Below, in pieces: positions 17,556 through 25,789 of a stretch of DNA of 64,000 bases. The translations under genes were made by a program, and so were the position numbers. Origin of the DNA: GCA-002697625 sp002697625 (GTDB lineage: Bacteria > Bacteroidota > Bacteroidia > Flavobacteriales > BACL11); the NCBI GenBank assembly GCA_964004625.1, contig CAXFOB010000042.1, positions 1-64,000 of the forward strand. The letters run 5' to 3'. The first letter of the stretch is position 1, and each line of letters begins with the position of its first letter. The notes under the pieces were generated by a model. That model had not been told where the DNA came from and searched no databases. It saw only the letters and a program-made list of their open reading frames with translations.

Positions 17556-18257
17556 ATGAAATTAGATATTCTTGTTTTCGGAGCTCATCCTGATGATGTA
17601 GAACTTGCTTGTTCTGGCACCATAATTAAACACATTAATCAAGGATTAAAAATTGGAGTTATAGACCTTACTAAAGGAGAACTTGGAACAAGGGGGAGTT
17701 CTGAGATCAGAAAAAAAGAAACTATCGAAGCAAATAAAGTGTTAGGTATTTCTATTAGAGAAAATATGAACTTTAAAGATGGATTCTTTTTAAATAACGA
17801 GTCTCACAGATTAGATATCATTAAAAAAATAAGAAAATACAAGCCAAATATTGTAATAACAAACGCTCCTTCTGACAGGCATCCTGATCATGGGAGAGCT
17901 TCTGACTTAACTATTGATTCTTGTTTTCTTTCTGGATTAGAAAAAATAGATACAAATCAAGAAATTTGGAGACCTAAACACATTTATCACTATATACAAT
18001 TCAATAATCTATTACCCGACTTTGTTGTAGATATTACAGAAGAAATGGATAAAAAAATTGAATCTATTTTATGTTATAAAAGTCAATTTTATAATCCAGA
18101 ATCTAATGAGAGTGAAACAATTATTTCTTCTAAAGATTTCTTGGAAAGTGTAAAATACAGAGCTAAAGATTTAGGAAGACAATCTCATTGTAAGTACGCG
18201 GAAGGGTTTATTACTAATCAGAATCTAAAAGTAAATTCATTAATAGATTTAATCTAG
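17556..18257 (+). CDS. bshB1: Bacillithiol biosynthesis deacetylase BshB1
   Basis: A zinc-dependent PIG-L/LmbE-family hydrolase that deacetylates GlcNAc-malate to GlcN-malate, the second step of bacillithiol synthesis. The 233 residues begin with the family motif FGAHPDDVELACSG (zinc ligands at 11-14). The third zinc ligand motif, RHPDHGRASD, follows at about 109. DLTKGELGTRGSSEIR is the conserved BshB segment. The length fits BshB1. It follows ccsBA by one base, and its last nine bases overlap the convergent copA gene. Confidence 0.92.
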   Translation: MKLDILVFGAHPDDVELACSGTIIKHINQGLKIGVIDLTKGELGTRGSSEIRKKETIEANKVLGISIRENMNFKDGFFLNNESHRLDIIKKIRKYKPNIVITNAPSDRHPDHGRASDLTIDSCFLSGLEKIDTNQEIWRPKHIYHYIQFNNLLPDFVVDITEEMDKKIESILCYKSQFYNPESNESETIISSKDFLESVKYRAKDLGRQSHCKYAEGFITNQNLKVNSLIDLI

Positions 18258-20351
18258 TTTTTTATATTTTAATCTGATAGAGTTTCCAATCACAACAATA
18301 TCAGAAAAAGCCATAAAAAAAGCTCCCCACATAGGGTCAAGATATCCCATAGCAGCAATAGGAATTGCTACTATATTGTAAGAGAAAGCCCAGAATAAAT
18401 TCTGTTTAATTGTCAGGAAAGTATGTTTACTAATTTGCAAAGCTTTAGGTAGTTGTTCTAAGTTATTTTTATTTAATAAAACTATATCTGAAGATTGAAT
18501 TGCAACCGCAGTAGACCCACCTATAGAAATTCCAATTGTCGCTTCTGAAAGAGAAGGAGCGTCATTTATTCCATCACCAATCATTGCAGTGTTGTTATCT
18601 AAATTAGTATCTTTTATTACCGACAACTTCTCATGTGGTAGCATTTCCCATTTTATAGAATTAAATGGTATTTTATACCCAATATTCTTGCATTTAATTT
18701 CCTTATCCCCACTTAACATATTGGTACTTATTCCTAATGAATTAATGAATTCTACCACTTTTTTAGTAGAAGGTTTTACTTCATCTTCTATGTCAATAGT
18801 TGCTATTAAATCATTATTCTTAGTTAGATATAAATCATGTGTATTCTTAGGATCTAAAACTAATATTCTATCTGAACCTATTACATATAGATCCTCTTTA
18901 TATCTAGCGGAAACACCTACTCCTTTATTCTCAATTATTTCAGTAAGATCTATACTTTGAGAAAACGATGACAACTCTGAAACTAATGATTTAGCAATAG
19001 GGTGGGAGGAGTGTATCTCTAGATTATAAATTAATCTCTTTATAAAGTTCTCTTCACCTTCTAAAACATTAAGTTTTTTTATCTTAAATTCCCCAGTAGT
19101 TATTGTTCCAGTCTTATCAAAAAAGAAATTATTAATAGTAGAAAACTTTTCTAAGGTGTCCCCACCTTTAATTAAAATACCATTTTTTGCAGCCCTACCA
19201 ATACCTACCATTACAGCTGTTGGAGTTGCTAATCCCATAGCACATGGACATGATATAACTAAAACTGCTATGGCTCTTAAGAAAGAATCTACTAATTCTA
19301 TATTTAAGAAATAAAATGAAATAATAAAAGTACAAGTAGAAACAAGTAAAACGAAAGGAACAAAAATTGAGCTTATTTTATCTCCTAATTTTTGTATTTC
19401 GGGTTTATTTTTTTGTGAATCTTTTACAAGTTCAATAATGTTAGAGAGTAAAGTATCTGCACCTACCTTAGTAGCTCTAATTTTTATGTTTCCTGATATT
19501 AAGATTGTACCTCCAATCACTTCATGTCCTGATTCTTTAATAACACCCAAACTTTCACCTGTTATCATAGACTCATCTATACTAGCAGTACCCTCTATAA
19601 TAATTCCGTCTACCGCTATCTTATCCCCAGAATTTACAATTAAAATATCTTCAACTACAATCTCTTCAAAATCTAGCTCAACTCTTTCTCCTTTTCTTTC
19701 AACAATAGCCTTTGTTCTTTGTATATCAGACAATTCTTGAATAGAAGTAGTAGTTTGTTTTACAGATCTATTTTCTAAAACGTTACCTAACAATACTAAA
19801 GTAATAATAGTAGCGGAGGTTTCAAAAAACAAGAATTTATGAGCCAAATCCTCACCACCGTATAAGTACCAACCATATATACTATAAAAAAATGCTGCAG
19901 AACTTCCTATAGTAATTAAAACATCCATATTTAATGATCTATTTTTTATGGAAGAAAGAGCACTCTTACCAAAGAACAAAGTACCTATTAAATAAACCGG
20001 TAAACATAGGATAAATTGAACTAAAGGATCCCGAATAAAAGAATCATGAGATGAAAACATATGAGAAAGAAGAGGAAGGGTAAATATTAAAGTAAATAAA
20101 AATAGTTTTTCCTGTAAGGATATTTTTTCAGTTTTATTCTCCTTTATAACTCTAAATCCTAAAGATTTGATGATTTTTTCAACTTCTGATACAGATATAT
20201 CCATAGTAGAAAAACTTGCTTCAGAAGTTGAGAAATTAACATTTACATCTTTTAATCCCTTTGAATTTAGTCCCTTTTCAATACCTAACGCACAATTAGA
20301 ACAAGTCATTCCGTCAATCAATAATGTATGTTTGTTTTTTGTTTTATTCAT
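18249..20351 (-). CDS. copA: Copper-translocating P-type ATPase
   Basis: Pumps Cu(+) out of the cytoplasm. The 700-residue protein has one N-terminal heavy-metal-associated domain (GMTCSNCALGIEKG, cysteines 17 and 20), the P1B membrane cysteine motif SCPCAMGLATPTA, the phosphorylated aspartate in FFFDKTGTITTGEF, an HP motif (HSSHPIAKS) and the hinge MIGDGINDAPSL. One metal-binding domain and CPC fit CopA. A TAAGTTTG element on the minus strand (20357-20364) ends only five bases before the start codon. If it is a real -7 box the message would be almost leaderless. The 3' end runs nine bases into bshB1. Confidence 0.93.
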   Translation of the reverse strand: MNKTKNKHTLLIDGMTCSNCALGIEKGLNSKGLKDVNVNFSTSEASFSTMDISVSEVEKIIKSLGFRVIKENKTEKISLQEKLFLFTLIFTLPLLSHMFSSHDSFIRDPLVQFILCLPVYLIGTLFFGKSALSSIKNRSLNMDVLITIGSSAAFFYSIYGWYLYGGEDLAHKFLFFETSATIITLVLLGNVLENRSVKQTTTSIQELSDIQRTKAIVERKGERVELDFEEIVVEDILIVNSGDKIAVDGIIIEGTASIDESMITGESLGVIKESGHEVIGGTILISGNIKIRATKVGADTLLSNIIELVKDSQKNKPEIQKLGDKISSIFVPFVLLVSTCTFIISFYFLNIELVDSFLRAIAVLVISCPCAMGLATPTAVMVGIGRAAKNGILIKGGDTLEKFSTINNFFFDKTGTITTGEFKIKKLNVLEGEENFIKRLIYNLEIHSSHPIAKSLVSELSSFSQSIDLTEIIENKGVGVSARYKEDLYVIGSDRILVLDPKNTHDLYLTKNNDLIATIDIEDEVKPSTKKVVEFINSLGISTNMLSGDKEIKCKNIGYKIPFNSIKWEMLPHEKLSVIKDTNLDNNTAMIGDGINDAPSLSEATIGISIGGSTAVAIQSSDIVLLNKNNLEQLPKALQISKHTFLTIKQNLFWAFSYNIVAIPIAAMGYLDPMWGAFFMAFSDIVVIGNSIRLKYKKLD

Positions 20352-20408
20352 CCTTGCAAACTTAATAAAGATTTATATTGAAAAACGCTTTTTTTTGTAA
20401 CTAAATTT

Positions 20409-20416
20409 TATATTTG
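20409..20416 (+). promoter_or_regulatory. -7-like element for tRNA-His
   Basis: TATATTTG lies 12 bases before the tRNA and matches TAnnTTTG, the Bacteroidota -7 box. The -33 element is not clear. Confidence 0.4.
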
Positions 20417-20428
20417 CAAACTCAAAAT

Positions 20429-20504
20429 GGTGGTTGTAGCTCAGTTGGTTAGAGCACTGGTTTGTGGTGCCGGGGGTCGTGGGTTCGAATCCCATCAGCC
20501 ACCC
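20429..20504 (+). tRNA. tRNA-His (anticodon GTG)
   Basis: A full cloverleaf can be drawn: acceptor stem GTGGTTG with CAGCCAC, D-arm AGCTCAGTTGGTTAGAGC, anticodon stem-loop CTGGT-TTGTGGT-GCCGG with anticodon GTG, and T-arm GTGGGTTCGAATCCCAT. An extra G at 20429 precedes the seven-base acceptor stem and faces C at position 73, the identity feature of tRNA-His. No CCA is encoded. A hairpin with a T-run follows. Confidence 0.97.
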
Positions 20505-20506
20505 AC

Positions 20507-20540
20507 AAAAAAAGGAATTGATTATTCAACTCCTTTTTTT
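20507..20540. terminator. Bidirectional intrinsic terminator between tRNA-His and the thioredoxin gene
   Basis: A-tract AAAAAAAGGA, then TTGA, a four-base TTAT loop, TCAA and TCCTTTTTTT. The two arms pair with a single mismatch, leaving a T-run on both strands. It sits exactly between the tRNA and the 3' end of the convergent gene. Confidence 0.8.
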
Positions 20541-21027
20541 ATTTCTTTATAAATCTTTTAATTCCTCTTAAAAATTGAATTTTAGGCTGATATCCAGTAA
20601 GCTGAGTAATTTTTTCTTTTTTTGAATTAATTAAAACAAATGAAGGGGTAATTATTCCATCCTTATATTTTCCATATTCAAAGTAAAAATCATGTCTCCA
20701 ACTATAACCATCTTTTACCGGTTGTTGATTTCCATAGATTTTACCATCAAATACAATAGTATCTTTTGTATAACCATTCAATTTTACTGGTAGGAAGTTA
20801 TTGTTTATTAACTTAATTACTTCAGGGTCAGAGATGGTTTCCTTTTTCATTTTATCACAATATTCACAATTTGGTTTATAAAAGAAAATTAAAATATCTT
20901 GATTATATTTAGATGCAAATTTCTCTGCTTTTTGTAAAGAAATCCAATTAATTTTATTTTGAATATTTCCTTGAGAAAAAACGACAAAAGGGAAAATGAT
21001 AAAATAACATAGAAGGAGCTTCTTCAT
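20539..21027 (-). CDS. Secreted thioredoxin-fold protein (CEYC)
   Basis: An exported thioredoxin-like protein of 162 residues. The signal peptide is MKKLLLCYFIIFPFVVFS, with cleavage expected near residues 18-19. The redox motif is FFYKPNCEYCDKM (C54, C57), and the cis-proline region is in GIITPSFVLIN. It belongs to the thioredoxin-7/DUF255-like group rather than classical thioredoxin. It is the last gene of a minus-strand set with the protease-thioredoxin fusion (2-base gap), a second thioredoxin and a POT transporter. Its partner proteins are unknown; the context suggests periplasmic disulfide or oxidative protein-quality work. Confidence 0.8.
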   Translation of the reverse strand: MKKLLLCYFIIFPFVVFSQGNIQNKINWISLQKAEKFASKYNQDILIFFYKPNCEYCDKMKKETISDPEVIKLINNNFLPVKLNGYTKDTIVFDGKIYGNQQPVKDGYSWRHDFYFEYGKYKDGIITPSFVLINSKKEKITQLTGYQPKIQFLRGIKRFIKK

Positions 21028-21029
21028 TC

Positions 21030-22199
21030 TTACTTACTATTTAAAATCTTATTTGCATCTGCAATCCATTTTGTGGGACCACCCGCTACATATCCTGTAC
21101 TACCTAATTGAGATAAATTAACTTGTCCTTTATCGGTTTTTACAGGATTAACAAACCATATGGTTGGATACCCTCTTACACCAAACATCTGCTGAAGGTC
21201 TCTATTTTGTTTTTGAATTTGATCAGATAACTTTGACCTTCTTGGGAAATCAATCTCTACTAAAATCACATTCTTTTCAGCCCATTTTTTAAATTCTGGT
21301 TTAGCATAAACTTCTCTAACTAATTTCTTACACCATCCACACCAATCAGAACCAGTAAAGAAAAGCAACAGAGGTTTACCCGTAATCCTAGAGACCTTAC
21401 TTGCTTCATCAATGTCAGTATACCAACCATCTGCTTTTTGAATTGGATATGAATCAATATCTATTGTTGTTGATATTTTTTTATTTTTTGTACTTCTATT
21501 AGTCTCTTCTGAATCACCGAAAATTATATAAACAAATTTTTTTACCTTTTTGTATTGTTCTTCAATATCTAATTTATTAATACCAATATTTGATCCTGTC
21601 TGTAAATCTAAGTCTTCCATTAGATTTAACAAGTATCTTGTCTTTATCGCGTAATTAATATTCGTTGTTTCACTGCCAGTAATTGCTTTAACTTTGTCAT
21701 TATCAATTCCTGCATTATTAATTCCAACTAAATTACCATACTTGTTAAATAGTGGTCCACCACTATTACCAGATTGAATAGTTGCTGTGTGTTGATACCA
21801 TCTTGGATCATTCATCAATCCACTATTAGAGCTAATTCTACCTTCTGTGAACTTTACTTCATTACCGAGTAAATCTATAATTGGATAACCATAAGCAAAA
21901 ACCATACTAGCAACATCTTCTTTCTTATTCTTAAATCCATAAGGAATCGTCCCTAAATTAGTTTCTACTTTTAAGATTGCTAAATCATTCGCTTTGTCTA
22001 ATTTAACTACTCTAGCAGTATAAGATTTAGTAAATTCTCCTTTAATACCTTTTACTGTTATCTTGTTTTGCCCCTCAACTACATGAAAGTTAGTCGCTAT
22101 ATATCCATTAGAATTAATAGCGAAACCAGTACCTTGAGATTGTGAGAATGATACATATGGAAATACAGTAATTAATAAAAGAAGAACTAATTTTTTCAT
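21030..22199 (-). CDS. Trypsin-like serine protease fused to a thioredoxin domain
   Basis: An exported two-domain protein of 389 residues. A signal peptide (1-20) is followed by an HtrA-like trypsin fold with an intact catalytic triad: H39 in NFHVVEG, D72 in ANDLAIL and S146 in SGNSGGPLF. There is no PDZ domain. After a linker, the C-terminal ~140 residues form a thioredoxin domain with FFTGSDWCGWCKK (CGWC about 285-288) and cis-proline YPTIWF. The thioredoxin half closely resembles the separate protein encoded just upstream (FFTGKDWCPPCK; YPTMWF), as if one copy had been captured by the protease gene. Flanking genes are 1-2 bases away, so it is probably co-transcribed with both thioredoxins. 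Confidence 0.85.
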   Translation of the reverse strand: MKKLVLLLLITVFPYVSFSQSQGTGFAINSNGYIATNFHVVEGQNKITVKGIKGEFTKSYTARVVKLDKANDLAILKVETNLGTIPYGFKNKKEDVASMVFAYGYPIIDLLGNEVKFTEGRISSNSGLMNDPRWYQHTATIQSGNSGGPLFNKYGNLVGINNAGIDNDKVKAITGSETTNINYAIKTRYLLNLMEDLDLQTGSNIGINKLDIEEQYKKVKKFVYIIFGDSEETNRSTKNKKISTTIDIDSYPIQKADGWYTDIDEASKVSRITGKPLLLFFTGSDWCGWCKKLVREVYAKPEFKKWAEKNVILVEIDFPRRSKLSDQIQKQNRDLQQMFGVRGYPTIWFVNPVKTDKGQVNLSQLGSTGYVAGGPTKWIADANKILNSK

Positions 22200-22200
22200 G

Positions 22201-22659
22201 TTATTTATTCTGTAATATCTTATCCGCCTTATTTATCCAGATATTAGGATTTTTTTCTCCTCCTATTATCATATTTATTGGTTTTAATTGAGTTGTATTA
22301 TCTTTTAAATCAACATCAACAAACCACATTGTTGGATAACTGTTTACTCTTAACATATTAGATAATTCAATATATTCCTTAGGTATATCTTTTCTTTTTG
22401 GCCCTCTTGGAAAATCTAATTCTACAGGAATAACCTTACTTGACCATAAGGCAAACTCATTGCTTTCAAAAACATTTTTTTGAGTTATTTTACATGGTGG
22501 ACACCAATCCTTACCGGTAAAGAAAAATAAAAGTGTTTTTTTTGTATCTAAAGATTTTTCTATCGCTTTATTTATATCAGTTTCCCAAACTACTTGTTTT
22601 GTTTGAGATAATAAATTAAAAGAAAAGGATACAAATAATAATAAAATTAATTTTTTCAT
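22201..22659 (-). CDS. Secreted thioredoxin-fold protein (CPPC)
   Basis: A 152-residue exported thioredoxin-like protein. The signal peptide is MKKLILLLFVSFSFNLLS. The redox site FFTGKDWCPPCK has cysteines 53 and 56, and the cis-proline is in SYPTMWFVD. The VELDFPRGPKRKDIP segment parallels VEIDFPRRSKLSD in the downstream protease-thioredoxin fusion, showing the two domains are close paralogues. The fusion gene's start lies one base downstream. The POT transporter gene ends 24 bases upstream. Confidence 0.82.
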   Translation of the reverse strand: MKKLILLLFVSFSFNLLSQTKQVVWETDINKAIEKSLDTKKTLLFFFTGKDWCPPCKITQKNVFESNEFALWSSKVIPVELDFPRGPKRKDIPKEYIELSNMLRVNSYPTMWFVDVDLKDNTTQLKPINMIIGGEKNPNIWINKADKILQNK

Positions 22660-22683
22660 AGTTTTTTATTTAATAGTTAATTT

Positions 22684-24459
22684 TTAATGAACTCCATGCA
22701 TCCATTTTTTCAGTAATGGAGATAAGATAAACGCTAAAATAGCCATTCCTATTGCGACTATTCCAACTTGTGTAAATACAGATGTATAATTTAACAATGA
22801 TTGAACTCCTTCTACATTAGAATCTGTAGTAGCACCAACAAAACCTGTAACCTTCTCAATCATTGTAGTCATAAAACCTGGTTCAGGAATTTCTTCTGAA
22901 CCTGAAATTGTAGCATTTGCTATAAATTTAGAAATGTAATGAGCAAAAGATGATGAAAGGAAATAAACTCCCATCATAAATGCCGTCATCTTTTTAGGTG
23001 ATAATTCTGTAACTTTACTCAATCCAATAGGAGAGATAAACAACTCACCTGTTGTCATTAAGAAATACCCAGCCATTAAAAATATAAATGGGGTCTTTCC
23101 TACATCATCCATAAACTGAGCACTCATTGCAAATACTATAAATCCTAATCCTAATTGAAGGATACCTAAAGCAAATTTAATAGGCGTTCTAGGATTTCTT
23201 TGTGCTTTGGCTAAAGCTACCCACATTAAAGAAAACGGAATAGCTAAAAACATAATATATCCAGGATTAATTGCATTTGTTTGTGAAGCATTCATTAATA
23301 CAAGATTCACATTTCTTTCAGCAAACAAAGTTATGGCTGTTCCCGCTAGTTCGAAAAATGACCAAAAAACAGTTATAAATAATGTTAGAACTAAAACAGT
23401 AATTAATCTAAATACTTCAATTCTTGAGAGATCTAACATCTTATTTATTATTAATACTAAAATAACGATAGCTAATGATATTAACAATGCGCTATGTAAA
23501 TGAACACCAGTAAAATATGATAATAAATACGGAACCGCTAAATATCCAATTAAAGCATAAATACCTGCAATAATATTTTTTGTTGAAACAACATAAATTA
23601 AAATTATTGATAAAACAATTAAATGAAACTCATTAATTGATAAAAGGGTAAGTGTATCCATAGCATTATATTTAACCAATAATGCTGACAAAGGCACTAA
23701 TAATATAGCAATTAAATAAAAGAAATAGTCTGTCCTTAAACCATACATTTTTTTGTCTTTATACTCTTCTGGTTGATCTCCATTCTTACTAAATACTCCA
23801 TCTTCTATTCCTCTCCAAAAAAATATTAAACCAATTAACATTCCAATACCTGCAGCTCCAAATCCATAATGCCACCCCCAGTTTTCACTCATACCTAGGT
23901 ATCCACAAGCTAAAGGAGCTAAAAATGCACCAATATTTATTCCCATATAAAAGATAGTAAATCCAGAATCCCTTCTATCATCACCTTCTGAATAGAGTCT
24001 TCCAACCATTGTAGAAATATTTGGTTTAAAAAATCCATTTCCAACTATAAGTAAAGCTAAAGCAGCATAGAAAAAGAATCCATTAATATCTTGGATAGGA
24101 AATCCAAACATACCATTACTAAAATCTTCTGCATCAAAATAGAAAGCCATAGAAAAGTGTCCTAATGCCATTAATATTCCACCTAGTAAAATAGATTTCT
24201 TAAATCCTATAAATTTATCAGCTATCATACCTCCGATAACTGGAGTAGCATACACTAAAGAACCGTAAGCAGCAAAAATACCAATTGACATTTCCTCTCT
24301 AGCTGCAGCATCCTTTATATATAGAAAGAATTCATTCACCATATAAAGAGTAAGTAAGGCTCTCATACCATAATAAGAGAATCTTTCCCAGAGTTCTGCA
24401 AAAAATAAATAAAATAACCCTCTTGGGTGTCCGAATAATTGGTTTTCTTGATTTGTCAT
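22684..24459 (-). CDS. Proton-dependent oligopeptide transporter (POT/PTR family, MFS)
   Basis: Imports di- and tripeptides with protons across the inner membrane. The 591-residue protein has about 12-14 membrane segments. The family signatures are ELWERFSYYGMRALLTLYM (residues 21-39, containing the ExxERFxYYG motif) and FTIFYMGINIGAFLAPL, the PTR2 signature. Family members are commonly 500-600 residues in Bacteroidota. It is the first gene of a co-directional set with three secreted thioredoxin-domain proteins, one a protease. Peptide degradation feeding uptake is an attractive but unproven link. Confidence 0.92.
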   Translation of the reverse strand: MTNQENQLFGHPRGLFYLFFAELWERFSYYGMRALLTLYMVNEFFLYIKDAAAREEMSIGIFAAYGSLVYATPVIGGMIADKFIGFKKSILLGGILMALGHFSMAFYFDAEDFSNGMFGFPIQDINGFFFYAALALLIVGNGFFKPNISTMVGRLYSEGDDRRDSGFTIFYMGINIGAFLAPLACGYLGMSENWGWHYGFGAAGIGMLIGLIFFWRGIEDGVFSKNGDQPEEYKDKKMYGLRTDYFFYLIAILLVPLSALLVKYNAMDTLTLLSINEFHLIVLSIILIYVVSTKNIIAGIYALIGYLAVPYLLSYFTGVHLHSALLISLAIVILVLIINKMLDLSRIEVFRLITVLVLTLFITVFWSFFELAGTAITLFAERNVNLVLMNASQTNAINPGYIMFLAIPFSLMWVALAKAQRNPRTPIKFALGILQLGLGFIVFAMSAQFMDDVGKTPFIFLMAGYFLMTTGELFISPIGLSKVTELSPKKMTAFMMGVYFLSSSFAHYISKFIANATISGSEEIPEPGFMTTMIEKVTGFVGATTDSNVEGVQSLLNYTSVFTQVGIVAIGMAILAFILSPLLKKWMHGVH

Positions 24460-24590
24460 ATTAAATATTAGTTTTTTGTATTATTTTTTTGATTGCCGAA
24501 AATAGTAATTAATTTTCAAATAAAAAGAGAAAGAAAAAAGAATACAATATTTCTATTATTAATTGAGTTAATTTTACATCAAAAAAAAAA

Positions 24591-24622
24591 TTTGGTTTCA
24601 TTGTAAAATAGTAGTATTTTTG
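24591..24622 (+). promoter_or_regulatory. Promoter of the bamD operon
   Basis: A -33 TTTG at 24591-24594 and a -7 TATTTTTG at 24615-24622 are separated by exactly 20 bases, a full match to the Bacteroidota promoter form. The bamD ATG follows at 24640. Confidence 0.65.
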
Positions 24623-24639
24623 CAAAACATTTTTAAAAC

Positions 24640-25434
24640 ATGAAAAAACACTTATTACTTCTTTCAATCTTTTTATTCCAATTTTCTTGTGGAGAATATC
24701 AAAAAGTATTGAAAAGCTCCGATGCAGATTATAAATACCAGAAAGCTATTGAATATTATGAAAAAGCTGATTTTGCAAGAGCTATGCCACTATTTAGAGA
24801 ACTTACAAATATGTTGAGAGCAACTAAGAAATCAGAAGAAGTGATGTATTATTTAGCATACTGTCATTATAACAATGCAGATTTTATCACATCTTCTTAT
24901 TTATTTAAAAATTATATAAAAACATTTCCTAATGGGTCTCATGTTGAAGAATGTATGTACATGGCAGCATATTGTGTATATTTAGAATCTCCATCCCACT
25001 CCCTAGATGCCACATATACACAAAAAGCCATTGGAGAATTACAACAATTTTTAAATAAATATCCTAAAAGTAGTAAGTCAGAAAAAAGTGAACAATTAAT
25101 TTCTGAACTTCATAATAAATTAGCATTTAAAGCATTTGAAAATGCAAAACAATATTATATAACAGAATATTATAAATCAGCAATAATTGCACTAAACAAT
25201 TTATTAATTGATTATCCGGGTAATAGTTATAGAGAAGAAGCTCATTTCTTAATCTTAAAATCATCATATGAACTTGCTGTAAATAGTATAAGTTCGAAGG
25301 TTGAAGAAAGATTACAAAACACTTTAGATGCTTACTTAGTATTTAATGATAATTATCCTAAAAGTAAATTTATAAGACAAGCACAAAAAATAGAAGAACA
25401 AACAAAACAATCATTAAACAATTTAAATAATTAA
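24640..25434 (+). CDS. bamD: Outer-membrane assembly lipoprotein BamD
   Basis: The lipoprotein partner of BamA in outer-membrane beta-barrel insertion. The 264 residues start with a lipoprotein signal ending FQFSC (C17), followed by TPR-like repeats: YQKAIEYYEKADFARAMPLFRELT, YYLAYCHYNNADFITSSYLFKNYI, and AIIALNNLLIDYPGNSYREEAH. These match the YfiO/BamD domain in order and length. It is the first gene of a plus-strand run with rpoZ (4-base gap), coaBC, porD and recN. Confidence 0.9.
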   Translation: MKKHLLLLSIFLFQFSCGEYQKVLKSSDADYKYQKAIEYYEKADFARAMPLFRELTNMLRATKKSEEVMYYLAYCHYNNADFITSSYLFKNYIKTFPNGSHVEECMYMAAYCVYLESPSHSLDATYTQKAIGELQQFLNKYPKSSKSEKSEQLISELHNKLAFKAFENAKQYYITEYYKSAIIALNNLLIDYPGNSYREEAHFLILKSSYELAVNSISSKVEERLQNTLDAYLVFNDNYPKSKFIRQAQKIEEQTKQSLNNLNN

Positions 25435-25438
25435 CACA

Positions 25439-25789
25439 ATGGATTACAAAAAAACAGGAGCAGAGAAAACAACCATTACTAGAGACTTAGTAGATTTAGG
25501 AGAAAAAACTGGGAACATCTACAATTCGTTAGCTGTAATAGCAAAAAGAAGCTCTCAGATTAACCGTGAAATAAAGCAAGAATTAATTAATAAGTTAGAA
25601 GAATTTGCAACACATAACGAACAACTAGAGGAGATATTTGAAAATTCTGAACAAATAGCTGTTTCGAGATTTTATGAAAGATTACCTAAGCCATGGGCTA
25701 TTGCAATGAAAGAACTTATGGATGATAATGTTTACATAAAATCCCTTGAGGAAGAGGAAGACTCTGAATCAGAAAATAAAAATGCTTAA
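25439..25789 (+). CDS. rpoZ: RNA polymerase omega subunit, Bacteroidota type
   Basis: A small accessory subunit that helps assemble RNA polymerase. The 116 residues match the divergent Bacteroidota RpoZ, starting MDYKKTGAEKTTITRDL, then GNIYNSLAVIAKRSSQINREIKQEL and an acidic C-terminal tail. The central segment corresponds to the omega fold (Y/SLAVIAKRSxQI). It sits between bamD and coaBC, an order common in this phylum. The coaBC start lies inside its last codons (8-base overlap). Confidence 0.85.
   Translation: MDYKKTGAEKTTITRDLVDLGEKTGNIYNSLAVIAKRSSQINREIKQELINKLEEFATHNEQLEEIFENSEQIAVSRFYERLPKPWAIAMKELMDDNVYIKSLEEEEDSESENKNA

Noticed and set aside
18589..18960. Plus-strand 123-residue ORF inside copA
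   Set aside because: It is a shadow on the opposite strand of the strongly supported copA reading frame, with typical mirror composition rich in Ser, Leu and Ile.
25746..25781. Upstream ATG extending coaBC by 12 residues
   Set aside because: The added residues are a frame-shifted reading of the rpoZ tail; homology begins at ATG 25782.
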